Assembly (NCBI RefSeq): GCF_900103445.1
Contig: NZ_FNHS01000011.1
Location: 124,001-188,000, forward strand
DNA from: Methylobacterium phyllostachyos
Lineage (GTDB): Bacteria > Pseudomonadota > Alphaproteobacteria > Rhizobiales > Beijerinckiaceae
DNA length: 64,000 nucleotides
Reading direction: 5' to 3'
The notes beneath the pieces are model-generated. The model was not told where the DNA came from. It saw only the letters and a list, made by a program, of their open reading frames with translations, and did not search any database. Both the position numbers and the translations under genes were made by a program. Below, one piece after another: positions 43,295 through 53,039 of this stretch. The number at the start of each line of letters is the position of its first letter. Positions within the stretch are counted from its first letter, which is position 1.

Positions 43295-44602
43295 ATGAGC
43301 GACGACATCGAGGCGCGCACCATGCGTCGCGTCTACTGGCGGCTGATCCCGTTCCTGTTCCTCCTCTTGGTCGTCAACTATCTCGACCGGGTCAACATCG
43401 GTTTTGCCGCCCTGCGCATGAATGCCGATCTCGGTCTCAGCGCTACCGCATTCGGTTTCGGGGCCAGCATCTTCTTCGTCGGCTATGCCCTGTTCGAGGT
43501 CCCCTCGAATCTGATCCTGCATAAGGTCGGAGCGCGCGTCTGGATCGCCCGCATTCTCGTCAGTTGGGGGCTGGTCTCGGGCTGCATGGCCTTCGTCCAA
43601 GGCGAGACGAGCTTCTACATCCTCCGCTTCCTCCTCGGCGTCGCGGAGGGCGGATTTCTGCCCGGCATCGTTTACTATCTCACCCAGTGGTTCCCGATCG
43701 AACACCGCTCCAAGGCGAACTCGGGCGTGGTCGCGGCGACTGCCGTGGCGTCCGTGGTCGGCTCACCCCTTTCGGGTGCGATCCTGACCTACATGCCTGA
43801 AGTTCTCGGCTTGCGCAGTTGGCAGTGGATGTTCCTCGTCGAGGCCATCCCAGCAGTTCTACTGGGTATCGCCGTCCTATTCTGGCTGACAGAACGCCCA
43901 GAGACTGCAGATTGGCTGCCAGCCGACGAGAAGGCTTGGCTGGCACGACGTCTGCGTGAGGAGGAGAGCCTCACGGCAACACAGGGTGATCTCCCATTCT
44001 GGCGGGTCGCCAGACTTGGGCGGGTATGGGCCCTGGCCGCGCTCTTCACCTGCTTCCTCACCGCGTTCTACGGCGTGCTGCTGTGGCTGCCGCAGATCGT
44101 CAAGGCGTTCGGTGGCCTCACGGACGTCGCGGTCGGCCTGCTCTCGGCTCTGCCGTTCCTGTGCGGCGCGACCGCGATGCTGCTCTGGGGGCGCCACTCC
44201 GACCGCAAGCGGGAGCGCAAATGGCACTTGGCGGCCGCGCTGAGTCTGGGCGGTCTCGGGCTTCTGGGCAGTGCTTATGCGCCGGACAAGCTGGCGAGCT
44301 TCGCATGTCTGTGCGTGGCAGCCGCCGGAATCTGGGGCGGCCTGGGGATCTTCTGGAGCCTCACCGGTGATTTTCTCTCCGGGGGAGCCCGCGCTGCCGG
44401 TATCGCGCTCATCAACACGCTGGCCCAGCTCGGCGGCCTCATCGGTCCCTGGATGACCGGTGTGGTCCGCGATTGGGCCGGCAGCTTCACGGCGGCGCTG
44501 GCCGCGCTGGCCTGCTTTGCGTTCCTGGCCGCCCTGATCGCCGCGCTCCTCAATGACCGGCTCGCCACTTCCGAGCCGACCTCCAAGACTGTGGTCGCCT
44601 GA
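43295..44602 (+). CDS. MFS transporter (ACS family)
   Basis: This 435-aa, roughly 12-span inner-membrane carrier opens with LLLVVNYLDRVNIGFAALRM, the classic ACS (anion:cation symporter) signature, and continues with SNLILHKVGARVWIARI and RFLLGVAEGGFLPGIVYY. It is a different subfamily member from the carrier at 39910. The ATG at 43295 is preceded by GAGAGGA. It is followed by the dehydrogenase gene with a single base between stop and start, so they are co-translated. It probably imports a hydroxy or keto acid. Confidence 0.93.
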   Translation: MSDDIEARTMRRVYWRLIPFLFLLLVVNYLDRVNIGFAALRMNADLGLSATAFGFGASIFFVGYALFEVPSNLILHKVGARVWIARILVSWGLVSGCMAFVQGETSFYILRFLLGVAEGGFLPGIVYYLTQWFPIEHRSKANSGVVAATAVASVVGSPLSGAILTYMPEVLGLRSWQWMFLVEAIPAVLLGIAVLFWLTERPETADWLPADEKAWLARRLREEESLTATQGDLPFWRVARLGRVWALAALFTCFLTAFYGVLLWLPQIVKAFGGLTDVAVGLLSALPFLCGATAMLLWGRHSDRKRERKWHLAAALSLGGLGLLGSAYAPDKLASFACLCVAAAGIWGGLGIFWSLTGDFLSGGARAAGIALINTLAQLGGLIGPWMTGVVRDWAGSFTAALAALACFAFLAALIAALLNDRLATSEPTSKTVVA

Positions 44603-44603
44603 C

Positions 44604-45611
44604 ATGAACGACGCCGCATCAACCGAAGTCTCGAACAGCCCTGTAGGCCGCAGCCTCCGGGTGGCCGTTCTCGACGACTACCAGCGCGTGGCACTCGAAT
44701 ATGGAGATTGGGAACGGCTCGGCCCCGACCTCGACGTGACTGTGTTCGACCGCAATCTCGATCGTGAAGAGGGGAAGGTTGCGCTCGCGCCCTACGACGT
44801 ACTCTGCCTCATGCGCGAGCGCATGGCTCTGCCAAGCGGGCTGATCGAGGCTTTGCCGAACCTCAGGCTCGTGATCTTCACGGGCGTTCGAACGCGCTCG
44901 ATCGATTTCGCGGCGCTCGCCGAGCGGGGGATCATCGCTTGCCACACGGGGGGCGGGGAGATGCAGCCGGCGACAGCCGAGCTGACCTGGGGCCTGATCC
45001 TGTCAGCGATGCGCCATCTGCCGAGCGAGATGGCGGGCATGCGGGACAGCGGCTGGCAGACGACGGTCGGCACCGTTCTCGAGGGTCGGACCCTTGGCCT
45101 GCTCGGTCTCGGTAAGCTCGGGCAGCGCGTGGCGACGATCGGCGCGGCCTTCGGGATGCAGCGTATCGCCTGGAGTCCCAATCTCACCGCCGAGCGTGCC
45201 GAGGCTGCTGGCGTGACCCTGGTCGACAAGGACAGGCTGTTTGCGACCTCGGACGTTCTTACCCTGCACATGGTGCTCAGCCCAGCGACTCAGCATCTCG
45301 TCGGCGCGTTCGAACTCGGCCTGATGAGGCCGGAAGCGCTCCTCGTGAATACGTCGCGCGGTCCCTTGATCGACGAGAATGCGCTGATCGAGACTTTGCG
45401 CGCCGGCCGGATCCGTGGTGCGGCGCTCGACGTGTACGATCAGGAGCCCTTGCCTGCCGATCACCCTCTGCGCAGCCTGGGGAATGCCTACCTCACGCCA
45501 CACCTCGGCTATGTTACCGAAGGATCATACCGCCTGTTCTTTCGCGATGTGGTGTCGGTCATCGCCGCTTGGCGGGCGGGCGCTCCAATCAACGTGGCAT
45601 CGGTCGCCTGA
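44604..45611 (+). CDS. D-2-hydroxyacid dehydrogenase family protein
   Basis: The 335-aa NAD-dependent dehydrogenase has the Rossmann motif LGLLGLGKLGQRVA near residue 155. The catalytic triad of the family is present: Arg in VNTSRGPLIDE, Glu in DVYDQEPLP, and His in TPHLGY. It belongs to the formate/glycerate dehydrogenase-like branch and interconverts a 2-hydroxy acid and a 2-keto acid. It directly follows the MFS gene, so the substrate is probably what the carrier imports. The exact acid (glycerate, phosphoglycerate-like or branched) cannot be told. Confidence 0.92.
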   Translation: MNDAASTEVSNSPVGRSLRVAVLDDYQRVALEYGDWERLGPDLDVTVFDRNLDREEGKVALAPYDVLCLMRERMALPSGLIEALPNLRLVIFTGVRTRSIDFAALAERGIIACHTGGGEMQPATAELTWGLILSAMRHLPSEMAGMRDSGWQTTVGTVLEGRTLGLLGLGKLGQRVATIGAAFGMQRIAWSPNLTAERAEAAGVTLVDKDRLFATSDVLTLHMVLSPATQHLVGAFELGLMRPEALLVNTSRGPLIDENALIETLRAGRIRGAALDVYDQEPLPADHPLRSLGNAYLTPHLGYVTEGSYRLFFRDVVSVIAAWRAGAPINVASVA

Positions 45612-45903
45612 AGATCCGTTCGCTGCCCGCGACAAGACCGAGCCAAGCCGTCCGAAACTGGCCGGAAGCAGAATGTCCGCTGCGGAGCAGGTCGACCGCG
45701 GAAACGGACGGCGGCCGGCCGTGAGACCATGGCTCAGAGGTCGAGTGCGCCCACGCTGTATGCCGCCGGTACCGCCCGCATCTCCGCGTAACCCGGGGGT
45801 CCCCATTTCGCGGCGCCGCGCCCTGGCTCCCTTCATCCCCGCCGTCTGGCGCTAGCGGCCCGGGCGAACGGCAGACATCCTGGGCGTCGTGCCGAGGACA
45901 GCC

Positions 45904-47541
45904 ATGCCGAGCGAGATCACCCTCTTCGAGGCCCGGCGGGTCATCACGATGAATCCGTCGCGGCCGGATGCGACGCATATCGCCGTGCGGGACGGGCGCG
46001 TGCTGATGGTTGGGACGCAGCCCGAGTTCGACGGGCTCGACGCGGTTCTGGACCGCCGCTTCGCCGACAAGGTCATCCTCCCCGGCTTCGTCGAGGGGCA
46101 CGCCCACGTGATGGAGGGGACCCTCTGGCGTCAGACCTATGTCGGCGCCGGCGACCGCCGCAGCCCGGACGGACGCCGCGTGCCGGGCCTGCGCGACATC
46201 GGCGCCGTCGTGGACCGCCTCTCGGAGGCGGACCGGTCCATCGCCGACCCGGACCAGCTGCTCTACGGCTGGGGATTCGATCCGCTGCATCTCGGCGGCG
46301 CGCGCCTGACCCGGCACGACCTCGACCGGGTCTCGACCACCCGGCCGGTGATGGTCCACCACGCCAGCCTGCACATCACCAACGTCAACAGCCTGCTCCT
46401 GGAGATGGCGGGCTTCGATGAGAACACGGCCATCGACGGCGTGCCGAAGCTTCCGGACGGCACACCGTCCGGGGAATTGCAGGGCATCGCCGCCCGGCTG
46501 CGCCTGTTCCGGGGGCTCGGCTACAACCCGATGAGCGGGACCCTCGACGCCGCCGACGTGGCCCGGTTCGGCGCGGCCGCGCAACTCCAGGGCATCACGA
46601 CCATCGCCGACCTGCACAACGACCTCACGGACGCGACCGTGGCGGTCTACGGGGCCGCCTGCACCGAGGGCCTTCCGGTGCGGATCGTGCCGGCTCTGGC
46701 CTCGGTCTCGTGCCCCCCGGAAGACGGGGTCGCCAAGATCGGCCGCCTCGCCGCGGCTAGCACCGATCGCCTCCGCTTCGGCATCGTGAAGATCGTCGTC
46801 GACGGGTCGATCCAGGGTTTCACCGCCCGGCTCCTGCCGCCGGGCTATCACAACGGCGCGCCGAACGGCCTTTGGTACGTCGCCCCCGAGGATCTCGACC
46901 GGATCGTCGGCATCTACCACGCCGCCGGCATCCAGCTTCACATCCACACCAACGGCAACGAGGCCACCGAGGCGGCGCTCGACGCGGTCGAGAAGGCGCA
47001 GATCACCCATCCCCGGCCCGACCACCGGCACACCCTCCAGCATTGCCAGATGGCGACCGAGGCGCAGCTGCGGCGGGTCAAGGCCCTGGGCCTGTGCCTC
47101 AACCTGTTCTCGAACCATCTCTATTACTGGGGCGACGCCCATCACGACCTGACGATGGGGCCGGAGCGGGCGGCCCGGATCGACGCCGCCGGGAGCGCGG
47201 CGCGGCTCGGTATCCCGCTGGCGATCCATTCGGACGCGCCGGTGACGCCGCTGGGACCGCTGTTCACCGCCTGGTGCGCCGTCAACCGGACCACGTCGTC
47301 GGGGCGCGTGCTCGGCCCCGAGGAGCGGCTGAGCGTCGCCCAAGCCTTGCACGCCGTGACGCTGGGGGCCGCCTACACCCTGCGGATGGACCAGTGCGTC
47401 GGCTCCATCGAGGCCGGGAAATTCGCCGACTTCGCCGTCCTCGACGCAGATCCGTTCGAGACGCCCCTGGAGGCGCTCAAGGACATCCCGGTCTACGCCA
47501 CGGTGCTGGGCGGCCGCGTCTTCGCGGTGCCGCCGGCATGA
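45904..47541 (+). CDS. Metal-dependent amidohydrolase (YtcJ/Amidohydro_3 type)
   Basis: This 545-aa amidohydrolase-superfamily protein has a small beta domain at both ends around a TIM barrel. Metal-site features are visible: GFVEGHAHVMEG (HxH), FGIVKIVVDGSIQG (barrel Lys), LHIHTNGNEAT and LQHCQM (His ligands), and AIHSDAPVTPLGP (Asp). YtcJ-like relatives hydrolyse N-substituted formamides or other amides. The ATG at 45904 has GAGGA upstream. It is the first gene of a seven-gene run with overlapping ends (GTPase, binding protein, two permeases, two ATPases), so it probably acts on what that importer brings in. No signal peptide is seen; it is cytoplasmic. Confidence 0.9.
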   Translation: MPSEITLFEARRVITMNPSRPDATHIAVRDGRVLMVGTQPEFDGLDAVLDRRFADKVILPGFVEGHAHVMEGTLWRQTYVGAGDRRSPDGRRVPGLRDIGAVVDRLSEADRSIADPDQLLYGWGFDPLHLGGARLTRHDLDRVSTTRPVMVHHASLHITNVNSLLLEMAGFDENTAIDGVPKLPDGTPSGELQGIAARLRLFRGLGYNPMSGTLDAADVARFGAAAQLQGITTIADLHNDLTDATVAVYGAACTEGLPVRIVPALASVSCPPEDGVAKIGRLAAASTDRLRFGIVKIVVDGSIQGFTARLLPPGYHNGAPNGLWYVAPEDLDRIVGIYHAAGIQLHIHTNGNEATEAALDAVEKAQITHPRPDHRHTLQHCQMATEAQLRRVKALGLCLNLFSNHLYYWGDAHHDLTMGPERAARIDAAGSAARLGIPLAIHSDAPVTPLGPLFTAWCAVNRTTSSGRVLGPEERLSVAQALHAVTLGAAYTLRMDQCVGSIEAGKFADFAVLDADPFETPLEALKDIPVYATVLGGRVFAVPPA

Positions 47542-48530
47542 GGCGCGGGCTTCCCGCGCCGGCGACGCGCTGCCCGCTCACGGTCGTCGGCGGCTTCCTC
47601 GGCGCCGGAAAGACGACGCTGCTGAACCGGCTGCTCGCCGGCTCGCAGGGCCGCTACGCGGTGCTGGTCAACGATTTCGGGGCGATCAACGTCGATGCGG
47701 GCCTGATCCAGGACCATGATGGACAGACCCTGCGGCTGACCAATGGCTGCGTCTGCTGCAGCCTCGCCGACGGCTTCCTCGACACGCTGATGCGCGTCCT
47801 CGCGGAGCCCGAGCCCTTCGATCACATCGTGATCGAGGCGAGCGGCGTCGGCGATCCGGGCGCCATCGCGGAGATTGCCCTGGTGGAGCCCGGCCTCGTC
47901 CTGCGCGGCGTCGTCGTGCTGGCGGATGCCGAGCGCCTGCCCGGCCTCGCCGCAGACCCGCGCCTGGGCGATACGCTCGCCCGCCAGATCCGCGCCGCCG
48001 ATCTCCTTGTGCTGAACAAGCGCGACCTCGTGGATGAAGCGGGCCGCGCGGCAGCCCGGGATACGCTCGCCGCCCTCGCGCCGGGCGTCCCGGTGGTCGA
48101 GACCGTGGCGGCCGCGCTGCCTGCGGCCATCTTCGATCTGGGCGGCGCGGGTCCGGACCGGGCCCGGCGGGGATCGACCCGGCTGCGGGCCGAGGCGGTC
48201 CCGCACGAGGAGGCCTTCCAGCGCCTGCTGTACCGGCGCACGGGCGCATTCGACCGCGTCGCGCTCGAGCGCGCGCTCACCGGCATGCCGGCCGCGCTCC
48301 TGCGGCTGAAGGGGCGCCTCGGTCTGGCCGACAGGCCCGGGATGCATCTGCTTCAGATGGTCGGGCGCCGCTGGAGCCTGTCGCTGCTGCCGGAGCCCGC
48401 GCCCGACGCGGCCGAGCTCGTCGGTATCGCGGCCACCGATCCCGAAGCCGGCCCAGCGCTGGCCGGCCTCCTCGACGCCGCGCTGCGCCCCCTGCACATC
48501 CCACACGGAGACCGAACCCGATGCGCCTGA
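47538..48530 (+). CDS. CobW/COG0523-type GTPase, putative metallochaperone
   Basis: This 330-aa GTPase has the G1 motif GGFLGAGKTT, the diagnostic GCVCC metal-binding motif in RLTNGCVCCSLADGF, IEASGVGDP and the G4 motif NKRD. The C-terminal CobW domain is present. Its ATG overlaps the stop of the amidohydrolase gene (ATGA). COG0523 proteins are GTP-driven chaperones for zinc, cobalt or iron, so its fusion into this operon suggests it metallates the amidohydrolase upstream. That link is inference from gene order. Confidence 0.9.
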   Translation: MRRGLPAPATRCPLTVVGGFLGAGKTTLLNRLLAGSQGRYAVLVNDFGAINVDAGLIQDHDGQTLRLTNGCVCCSLADGFLDTLMRVLAEPEPFDHIVIEASGVGDPGAIAEIALVEPGLVLRGVVVLADAERLPGLAADPRLGDTLARQIRAADLLVLNKRDLVDEAGRAAARDTLAALAPGVPVVETVAAALPAAIFDLGGAGPDRARRGSTRLRAEAVPHEEAFQRLLYRRTGAFDRVALERALTGMPAALLRLKGRLGLADRPGMHLLQMVGRRWSLSLLPEPAPDAAELVGIAATDPEAGPALAGLLDAALRPLHIPHGDRTRCA

Positions 48531-50140
48531 CCAAACGCACGCTCCTCGGCGCCGGCCTCTCGGTCCTCGCCGCGCCCCTGACGGCCCCGATCCTCGGCCT
48601 GCCGGAGGCTCTGGCCGACGACGCGACCGCGCCGCTGGTGATCGGCACCAATCAAGTGCCGCGCCACTTCAACGGCGCCGTGCAGTCCGGCATCGCCACC
48701 GGGATGGTCTCGACGCAGATCTTCGCGAGCCCGCTGCGCTACGACGACCAGTGGAACCCGCAACCCTACCTGGCGAAATCCTGGGTCGTCGCCCCCGATA
48801 ATTTGAGCGTGACGCTTCACCTTGTGGAGGACGCCGTCTTCCACGACGGACACCCGCTGACCGCCGAGGATGTCGCCTTCTCGATCGGAGTGATCAAGGC
48901 CAACCATCCGTTCCAGACCATGCTGGAGCCGGTCTCGACGGTCGAGACCCCGGACGCCCATACGGTCATCATCCGGCTCGCGCGCCCGCACCCGGCGCTG
49001 CTGCTGGCCATGTCGCCCGGCCTGATGCCGATCCTGCCCAAGCACGTCTACGGCGACGGCCAGGACATCAAGACCCACCCGGCCAACCTGAAGCCCGTCG
49101 GCTCCGGCCCGTTCAAGTTCGTCGAGTACAAGCAGGGCGAGTCGATCCAGCTCGAGCGGTTCGACCGGTTCTTCATCCCCGGGCGGCCCAAGCTGGCGCG
49201 GCTCGTCTACCGGATCCTGCCGGACCAGAACAGCCTCGTCATCGCCACCGAAAGGCGCGAGATCGGCATGCTGCCGTTCCTGTCCTCGGTGCGCGACATC
49301 GAACGGCTCGCCAAGGCGCCGACCCTGACGGTGACGGATCGCGGCTTCGAGGGGATCGGCCCGATCAACTGGCTGGCCTTCAACTGCGGGAAGAAGCCCC
49401 TCGACGACGTGCGCGTCCGTCGGGCCATCGCGCTGGCGGCCAACCGCGACTTCATCACCGGCAAGCTGCTCGGCGGCGTGGCGAAGGCGGCCACCGGCCC
49501 GATCGTGCCGGGCTCGCCGTTCTACGAGCCCGCCGTCGACCTCTACAAGCTCGACATCGCCAAGGCGGACGCCCTGCTCGACGAGGCCGGGCTGAAGAAG
49601 GGGCCGGACGGCACGCGGTTCTCGCTCACCATCGACTACATCCCCAACGACAACGACCAGCAGCGCAACGTCGCCGAGTACCTGCGGGCCGGCCTCAAGC
49701 GGATCGGCATCGCCCTCCAGGTCCGGGCCGCGCCGGACTTCCCGACCTGGGCGCAGCGCGTCTCCAACTTCGACTTCGACCTGACCATGGACAACGTCTT
49801 CAACTGGGGCGACCCGGTGATTGGCGTGGCGCGGACCTACCTGTCGACCAACATCCGCAAGGGTGTGATCTGGTCGAACACCCAGCAGTACAAGAACCCG
49901 AAGGTCGACGAGCTGCTGAACGCCGCCGCGGTCGAGACCGACCTGCAGAAGCGCAAGGCGCTCTACGACGAATTCCAAAAGATCGTCGTATCCGAGGCGC
50001 CGATCGCCTATCTCAACCTCACGCCCTACAAGGCGGTCTACGACAAGCGCCTGACGAACCTGCCCCTGTCGATCTGGGGACCGCTCTCGCCCCTCGACGA
50101 GGTCGCCTGGGCGCAGGGCGCCGCCGGAGCCGAGCGATGA
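48521..50140 (+). CDS. Peptide-type ABC importer, periplasmic binding protein
   Basis: This 539-aa family-5 solute-binding protein has a signal peptide (RTLLGAGLSVLAAPLTAPIL, cleavage near ALADD). The usual lobes follow, with LRYDDQWNPQPYLAKSWVV and VTLHLVEDAVFHDGHPLTAEDV. Its start lies ten bases inside the end of the GTPase gene, and its stop overlaps the first permease start. It delivers an unknown ligand to the permeases downstream. Association with an amidohydrolase suggests amides, modified peptides or opine-like compounds. Confidence 0.93.
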   Translation: MRLTKRTLLGAGLSVLAAPLTAPILGLPEALADDATAPLVIGTNQVPRHFNGAVQSGIATGMVSTQIFASPLRYDDQWNPQPYLAKSWVVAPDNLSVTLHLVEDAVFHDGHPLTAEDVAFSIGVIKANHPFQTMLEPVSTVETPDAHTVIIRLARPHPALLLAMSPGLMPILPKHVYGDGQDIKTHPANLKPVGSGPFKFVEYKQGESIQLERFDRFFIPGRPKLARLVYRILPDQNSLVIATERREIGMLPFLSSVRDIERLAKAPTLTVTDRGFEGIGPINWLAFNCGKKPLDDVRVRRAIALAANRDFITGKLLGGVAKAATGPIVPGSPFYEPAVDLYKLDIAKADALLDEAGLKKGPDGTRFSLTIDYIPNDNDQQRNVAEYLRAGLKRIGIALQVRAAPDFPTWAQRVSNFDFDLTMDNVFNWGDPVIGVARTYLSTNIRKGVIWSNTQQYKNPKVDELLNAAAVETDLQKRKALYDEFQKIVVSEAPIAYLNLTPYKAVYDKRLTNLPLSIWGPLSPLDEVAWAQGAAGAER

Positions 50141-51120
50141 CGGGCCTGCGCAGGCTCGGCGCGACGGCGGCGAACGCCGCCGGCCTGCTGCTCGCCGTGG
50201 TGGTGCTGAACTTCCTGCTGATCCAGGCGGCGCCGGGCGATCCGGCGCAGGTCATCGCCGGGGAGATGGGCGGCGCCTCGCCGGAAATAATGGCGGAGAT
50301 CCGCACGCGCTACGGCCTCGACCGCAGCCTGCCCGAGCAGCTCGCAACCTATGTCGGTAAGGTGGTGCGGGGCGATCTCGGCTACTCGTTCTTCTTCAAC
50401 GAGCCGGTCTCGCGGCTGATCCTGGGTCGGCTGCCGGCCACCGCCCTGCTGGTCCTGTCGTCCCTCGGCCTCGCGGTGCTGGCCGGCGCCGGCCTCGGGA
50501 TCCTGGGTGCCCGCAGGCCGAACGGCCTCCTCAGTCACGTGGTCTCCCTGGTGGCGATCGCCGGCAACGCCGCGCCGGTGTTCTGGACCGGTCTGATGCT
50601 GCTGGTCGTGTTCGCCTCCCTGTGGCCGGTGCTCCCGGTCGCCGGGATGGAGGACGTGGCCACCCCGCGCCACGGCCTCGCCTACGGTCTCGACGTCGCC
50701 CAGCACCTGGTCCTGCCGGCGCTGACCCTCGGCATCGTCTACGTCGCGCAGTACAGCCGCCTGATGCGCGCCAGCATGATCGACGCGCTCAACGCCGACT
50801 ACGTCCGGACCGCCCGGGCCAAGGGCCTGCCGGAGCGGATCGTGGTCGGCAAGCACGCCCTGCGCAACGCGCTGATCCCCCTCGTCACCATGGTCGGGCT
50901 CCAGTTCGGGCAGCTCTTCGCCGGGGCGATCCTGGTGGAGACCGTGTTCGCGTGGCCGGGGCTCGGTCGGCTGACCTTCGACTCGATCCTGCGGCGCGAT
51001 TACCCGACGCTGCTCGGCATCCTGTTCTGCTCGGCGCTGCTGGTCATCGCGGCGAACCTCGTCACCGACCTCCTCTATCGCCTGATCGATCCGCGGATCC
51101 GCGCCGGGAGGCCGGCATGA
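50137..51120 (+). CDS. Peptide-type ABC importer, permease (DppB class)
   Basis: The 327-aa inner-membrane permease has a first span (AGLLLAVVVLNFLLIQAA), then the DppB-type periplasmic region GDPAQVIAGEMGG and RTRYGLDRSLPEQL, and five more spans. The coupling loop is YVRTARAKGLPERIVVGKHAL. It overlaps its neighbours by ATGA junctions on both sides. Confidence 0.93.
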   Translation: MTGLRRLGATAANAAGLLLAVVVLNFLLIQAAPGDPAQVIAGEMGGASPEIMAEIRTRYGLDRSLPEQLATYVGKVVRGDLGYSFFFNEPVSRLILGRLPATALLVLSSLGLAVLAGAGLGILGARRPNGLLSHVVSLVAIAGNAAPVFWTGLMLLVVFASLWPVLPVAGMEDVATPRHGLAYGLDVAQHLVLPALTLGIVYVAQYSRLMRASMIDALNADYVRTARAKGLPERIVVGKHALRNALIPLVTMVGLQFGQLFAGAILVETVFAWPGLGRLTFDSILRRDYPTLLGILFCSALLVIAANLVTDLLYRLIDPRIRAGRPA

Positions 51121-52040
51121 GCGCCCTCGTCGCGGCCGAGCCGGCGGTGCGGCCCGAGCCGATGCGTTCCGAGGCGGCGGCCCCAATGCCACGCCCGGCG
51201 GTGAATCCCGGCCTCGCCGCCCTGCGCCTGTTCCTGCGCAACCCGAGCGGGCTCCTGGGTTCCCTTATCCTGATCGGCCTCCTGTTCGCCGCGCTGGCGG
51301 GCCCGCACCTCTACGGGGTCGATCCGTTCGAGATCGTCGGCGCCCCGTTCCAGCCGCCGGGGGGCGACCCGCTGCTGGGCACCGATTACCTCGGCCAGGA
51401 TATCCTCGCGGCCCTGCTCCAGGGCGGCCGCGCGACCCTGCTGGTCGGGTTCTCGGCGGCGCTCATCACCGTCGTGATCGGCGTGACCTTCGGGGCGCTC
51501 GCCGGCTTCTTCGGCGGCCGGGTCGACGCGGCGCTGATGAAGGTCACCGAGTTCTTCCAGGTGCTGCCGACCCTGTTGTTCGCGATGGTTCTGGTCACCC
51601 TGTTCGGCCAGAGGATCGCCATCACGACGATCGCGATCGGCATCGTCTCCTGGCCGCCCACCGCCCGGTTGACCCGGGCCGAGTTCCTGCGCCTGCGCGG
51701 CCTCGACTTCGTCAAGGCGGCCCGAGCGGCCGGCGCCGGACCGCTCTACCTGATCGGCCGGGTGATCCTGCCGAACGCCGCGCCGCCGATCGTGGTCTCC
51801 GCGACGCTGGCGATCGGCACCGCCGTGCTGTTCGAGGGGGCCCTGAGCTTCCTCGGGCTGGGCGACCCCAACGTGATGAGCTGGGGGCTGATGATCGGCC
51901 AGAACCGCGCCTACGCCCTCGAGGCGTGGTGGACGGTGCTGCTGCCCGGGGCGGCGATCTTCCTCGCGGTCCTCGGGGTCAGCCTGGTGGGCGACGCGGT
52001 CAACGACGCGGTCAATCCGCGCCTGCGCAAGCGGAGCTGA
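51117..52040 (+). CDS. Peptide-type ABC importer, permease (DppC class)
   Basis: The 307-aa second permease has a polar N-terminal tail, a first span around SLILIGLLFAALAG, the DppC-branch segment LGTDYLGQDILAALLQGGR, and the coupling loop FVKAARAAGAGPLYLIGRVILP. The C-terminus AVNDAVNPRLRKRS is typical. It forms a heterodimer with the DppB-class subunit. Confidence 0.93.
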   Translation: MSALVAAEPAVRPEPMRSEAAAPMPRPAVNPGLAALRLFLRNPSGLLGSLILIGLLFAALAGPHLYGVDPFEIVGAPFQPPGGDPLLGTDYLGQDILAALLQGGRATLLVGFSAALITVVIGVTFGALAGFFGGRVDAALMKVTEFFQVLPTLLFAMVLVTLFGQRIAITTIAIGIVSWPPTARLTRAEFLRLRGLDFVKAARAAGAGPLYLIGRVILPNAAPPIVVSATLAIGTAVLFEGALSFLGLGDPNVMSWGLMIGQNRAYALEAWWTVLLPGAAIFLAVLGVSLVGDAVNDAVNPRLRKRS

Positions 52041-52043
52041 GCG

Positions 52044-53039
52044 ATGGACCCCGTTCTCGCCGTCGAGGACCTGACCGTGACCCTGACGCGGCCGGACGGC
52101 CCCGTGCCGGTCCTGGAACGCCTGAGCTTCTCCGTCGAGGCCGGCCGCACCGTCGCGCTGGTCGGTGAATCCGGCTGCGGCAAGAGCATGACGGCGCTGG
52201 CGATCATGGGCCTGCTGCCGGAGGGCTTCGCCCGCACCGACGGCCGCATCCGGCTCGCCGGGGAGGATATCGCGGCCGCCCAGCCGTCCCGGCTGCGGGC
52301 TCTGCGCGGCAGCGCCCTGTCGATGATCTTCCAGGAGCCGATGACGGCCCTGAACCCGGTCTACACGGTCGGCGACCAGATCGCCGAGGCGCTGCGCCTG
52401 CACCAGCGGCTCGGGCGCCGCGCCGCCCTGGAGCGGGCGCTGGCGATGCTCAGGGCCGTGCAGATCCCCGCGGCCGAGCGGCGCCTGCACGCTTACCCGC
52501 ACGAACTCTCCGGCGGCATGCGCCAGCGGGTGATGATCGCCATGGCGCTGGCCTGCCGGCCCAAGCTCCTGATCGCCGACGAGCCGACCACGGCCCTCGA
52601 CGTGACCGTCCAGGCGCAGGTCTTTGACCTGCTGAAGGCCCTGCAGGACGAGATGGGCACCGCCATCGTGCTGATCACCCACGACCTCGGGGCGGTGGCC
52701 GACATCGCCGACACCGTGGCGGTACTCTACGCCGGGCGCTGTATCGAGCAGGGCGACACCCGGTCGGTGATGCGCGCGCCGCAGCATCCCTATACGCGGG
52801 GACTGATGGGCTGCACGCCGCACCTGCGCCTCGGCGCGGCGGCCGATGCGGGAACGGGGCCGCTGCGGGAGATCCCGGGCCTCGTCCCGCCGCTCGGCCG
52901 GCGGCCGGCGATCTGCGCCTTCGCGGACCGCTGCGGCCGAGCCGACGCCACCTGCCTGGACAATCCCCAGCCGCCCCTGGCCGAAGCCGGCCCGGCCCGG
53001 GCGGTGGCCTGCTGGCACCCGGAGGCCCGCGCAGCATGA
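52044..53039 (+). CDS. Peptide-type ABC importer, ATP-binding subunit (DppD class)
   Basis: This 331-aa ATPase shows Walker A GESGCGKSM, signature LSGGMRQRVM, Walker B LLIADEPTTALDV and a C-terminal cysteine motif (CAFADRCGRADATC). It starts three bases after the permease stop and overlaps the next ATPase start. Confidence 0.93.
   Translation: MDPVLAVEDLTVTLTRPDGPVPVLERLSFSVEAGRTVALVGESGCGKSMTALAIMGLLPEGFARTDGRIRLAGEDIAAAQPSRLRALRGSALSMIFQEPMTALNPVYTVGDQIAEALRLHQRLGRRAALERALAMLRAVQIPAAERRLHAYPHELSGGMRQRVMIAMALACRPKLLIADEPTTALDVTVQAQVFDLLKALQDEMGTAIVLITHDLGAVADIADTVAVLYAGRCIEQGDTRSVMRAPQHPYTRGLMGCTPHLRLGAAADAGTGPLREIPGLVPPLGRRPAICAFADRCGRADATCLDNPQPPLAEAGPARAVACWHPEARAA

Noticed and set aside
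45589..47352. Long minus-strand frame opposite the amidohydrolase
   Set aside because: No recognisable domain, and the amidohydrolase on the + strand has all metal-site motifs.
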